Origin: Sunxiuqinia sp965372405
Lineage (GTDB): Bacteria > Bacteroidota > Bacteroidia > Bacteroidales > Prolixibacteraceae
Assembly: GCA_965372405.1 (NCBI GenBank)
Contig: CBDVCE010000077.1
Location: forward strand, 1-22,143
DNA: 22,143 nt
Direction: 5' to 3'
Shown here: one piece after another, positions 20,333 through 22,143 of the stretch
How the letters are laid out: the number at the start of each line of letters is the position of its first letter
How positions within the stretch are numbered: position 1 is the first letter of the stretch
The notes under the pieces: generated by a model
Told to the model about the DNA's origin: nothing
Databases searched by the model: none
What the model saw: only the letters and a program-made list of their open reading frames with translations
Made by a program: the position numbers and the translations under genes

Positions 20333-22143
20333 TTATTCTTCTTTTAATAATTTTAGTTTTCTATTTATTTCAATTAAAGTCTGTTCACTCATTTTATCAA
20401 CCCAAACTTCTGGTAAATTATCTGCGGAATCAGGTTTCTCTAATCCTAATGAACCCGTAATCATACCGACTTGAGCTCCAAATTCTCTAATAATTACAGT
20501 TGGGAAATCAAGATAGATATGTGACATTATTGAAATTGCATCTTCCTCTGTAAAATCCGAATCAGAGAATAAAATTCTTAGACTATCTGCTGAAAAACTT
20601 AGAACTTCTAATATGCTGTTTGCAATCAGATTAGAATCTTTACTTTTAGAAAATTCTGAAATTGCATTACTAAAGCTTTTTGCAAAAATCAAATCTAATA
20701 GTTCCCAAAATTCAGATGAAATAATAAATAATTCAGAAATTAAATGGTCTAAATATCTGTGTATCGAATATTTATTTCGGAACTCCAAGTATTTGTCATA
20801 ATGAAGAAGAAGTACAATGCTATCTCTAAGGTCTATGTTGCAGAATTTAATTGATTCAAAACTAATTTCCTTAAAAATAGAAGTGTGTTTATTAATTAAA
20901 TCAAAGATTATTTTTTCATCATCGATTTGCTTGATTAACAGAATTGCATACAGACTTTTAGTATCGTTTTCTAATTCAAGTCTAAATTCAAAAAATCTAA
21001 TAGCATCAGTTATTAACCATTCATTTTTAGACCAATTTTCGATTAATAAATTTGATTTGAAGTTTAAGTAAACTATATCATCTGAATAATGGTCTAAACC
21101 TTTGTTTGTCCAAGTTAAAGATTCTTTTATTTTACCTAATTTCTCATATGCATAAGCGATTCCAAAATATCCATATCTATATTCAAGTAACATATTCTCA
21201 TCAGTACTTATAGCTTCCAACATAAGATTTAAACCTTCTTCGTCTTTGTCATAAATGCGAGAAAGCGTAACTCCTTTACTGAATAGAGCTTGAGGTAACT
21301 TTGGATTAATTCTTAAAGCATTATCGTAACAGTTAATTTCTTTTTCATGTTCTCCAATGTCAAAATATACTTGCCCAAGGTTTTTCCATGCTCGCTCAAA
21401 ATTCGGATTTAGTTTTAAGCATATTTTGAAATGATTAATTGCTTCTGGATTGTAACTTAATCGACTTAATGTATTTGCATAGTTGTAATGATAAATAAAT
21501 TGTTTGTTGTCTTGTGCTAATGAATCTTTAAATAAATTTTTGGCTTCAATAATTTTCCCTTTTAGTCCATTTTGCATTCCATCTTCTGCCAAAATACAAG
21601 CTTTGGTAAGATATTGATTGGTATTTCCCGAAAGCTCAATAGCTTTATTGATATTATTAATTGCTTCCTTGTAATTAAATGTATTGTATTGACTCTGAGC
21701 TAATCCCTCCAAAATTGCAATGTCGTTTGGAGTTTCTTTTAGTAAATTTTTAAAATAGAATAATGCCTTTTCAAAGTCTTTAGAAAAATAATATTTCCAT
21801 GCTAATACTTGTGAATTTGAAAATTCGTCATATTCAAGATTTTTAATTCCTTCCACAAACATCTTTATACTAAAAATACCTTGAACATACTTTGACACGG
21901 ATTCCCAATCAATTTGACTTAGTTTATTAGTCTTTGGGATTTGGATTGTGTAAGTATTTTGGGTTAAAGTTAAGTCTATATTTAAATCATTATACCAACA
22001 CCAATAAGCTTCATTATCTTCTCGTATATACACTATCAACAAAACAGGTTCAAGTTTGGTATTGAATAAACCTAAAGTTGAACGCTTTAATTTAATCTCA
22101 TGGGGGTTTAATTCCCCGCTGCTCTGCGGCGATTTTTCTATCT
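20333..22143 (-). CDS. DUF4365-like/TPR protein, 5' end missing
   Basis: The frame is open from the stop at 20333 to the window edge, so the gene is incomplete at its 5' end. The first codons up to about 22042 have no ATG; a TTG there would cut the domain in half. Homology-like sequence begins near 22100: IKLKRSTLGLFNTKLEPVLLIVYI, then EDNEAYWCWYND, which resembles the C-terminal half of DUF4365, a domain linked to PD-(D/E)XK nucleases. From about residue 115 (counted from the edge) there are at least six TPR repeats (for example AILEGLAQSQYNTFNYKEAI and RAWKNLGQVYFDIGEHEKEI), then a helical C-terminal part. The gene is AT-rich relative to the housekeeping genes. A defence or signalling role is possible but unproven. 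Confidence 0.75.
   Translation of the reverse strand, partial: IEKSPQSSGELNPHEIKLKRSTLGLFNTKLEPVLLIVYIREDNEAYWCWYNDLNIDLTLTQNTYTIQIPKTNKLSQIDWESVSKYVQGIFSIKMFVEGIKNLEYDEFSNSQVLAWKYYFSKDFEKALFYFKNLLKETPNDIAILEGLAQSQYNTFNYKEAINNINKAIELSGNTNQYLTKACILAEDGMQNGLKGKIIEAKNLFKDSLAQDNKQFIYHYNYANTLSRLSYNPEAINHFKICLKLNPNFERAWKNLGQVYFDIGEHEKEINCYDNALRINPKLPQALFSKGVTLSRIYDKDEEGLNLMLEAISTDENMLLEYRYGYFGIAYAYEKLGKIKESLTWTNKGLDHYSDDIVYLNFKSNLLIENWSKNEWLITDAIRFFEFRLELENDTKSLYAILLIKQIDDEKIIFDLINKHTSIFKEISFESIKFCNIDLRDSIVLLLHYDKYLEFRNKYSIHRYLDHLISELFIISSEFWELLDLIFAKSFSNAISEFSKSKDSNLIANSILEVLSFSADSLRILFSDSDFTEEDAISIMSHIYLDFPTVIIREFGAQVGMITGSLGLEKPDSADNLPEVWVDKMSEQTLIEINRKLKLLKEE
22103..22131. repeat. REP-like hairpin at the right edge
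   Basis: GGGGTTTAATTCCCC (22103-22117) is a small hairpin, followed by CGCTGC-TCT-GCGGCG (22117-22131). The GCTCTGC core is shared with the hairpin at the left edge of the window. It lies across the 5' part of the DUF4365-like/TPR reading frame, on the - strand as GCAGAGCAGCGGGGAATTAA. It looks like a dispersed Bacteroidota repeat. Confidence 0.6.

Noticed and set aside
20333..22042. TTG at 22042 as start of the TPR gene
   Set aside because: The frame continues upstream with domain-like residues (IKLKRSTL...), so the TTG lies inside the domain.
1..22143. tRNA, rRNA, integrase or IS element
   Set aside because: I saw no cloverleaf with a TTC-loop/CCA context, no rRNA motifs, and no transposase or integrase protein in any frame.

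Overview
The window looks like chromosomal DNA from a Bacteroidota bacterium, most likely the Bacteroidia/Marinilabiliales side. The pointers are: two gliding-motility genes (gldD, gldE) next to mutY and ssb; a 30-residue basic protein between an HU gene and RNase G; AT-rich spacers; almost no Shine-Dalgarno sequences; several promoter -7 boxes of the Bacteroidota form TAnnTTTG; a FISUMP-domain lipoprotein; and many small REP-like hairpins. The exact genus is a guess.

Layout, left to right. 1-730: acetate/succinate transporter SatP (+), with a REP-like hairpin at the left edge and a bidirectional terminator at its end. 762-1823: cysteine synthase cysK (-) behind a leader with a 15-codon peptide rich in Cys and Met codons, an intrinsic terminator and a competing antiterminator. 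This looks like classical ribosome-mediated attenuation by cysteine and is the most interesting system here. 1908-4184: two-gene ABC-2 (NatAB-type) exporter (-). 4400-4810: DoxX-family membrane protein (+). 4855-8172 (all -): zwf, a cupin, pgl and a DUF1801 gene, giving the first two steps of the oxidative pentose phosphate pathway (gnd is not in the window). 8239-12422 (all -): mutY, ssb, gldE, gldD and a phosphopantetheinyl transferase, tightly packed in one direction.

12553-14616 (+): HU protein, a 30-aa mS38/bS22-like basic protein and RNase E/G, a DNA/RNA housekeeping cluster closed by a strong terminator. 14782-15483 (-): a secreted protein of unknown function. 15991-17985 (+): a full-length DsbD-type thiol:disulfide interchange protein with a recognisable promoter box.

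From about 18 kb to the right edge the window changes character. Spacers are long and full of short hairpins and dispersed repeats, and genes are accessory: an SDR oxidoreductase, a FISUMP lipoprotein, and a DUF4365-like/TPR protein whose 5' end is missing. Both window edges lie in REP-like hairpins sharing a GCTCTGC core, so the piece may be an assembly contig broken at dispersed repeats. No rRNA, tRNA, CRISPR array, integrase or transposase was seen.
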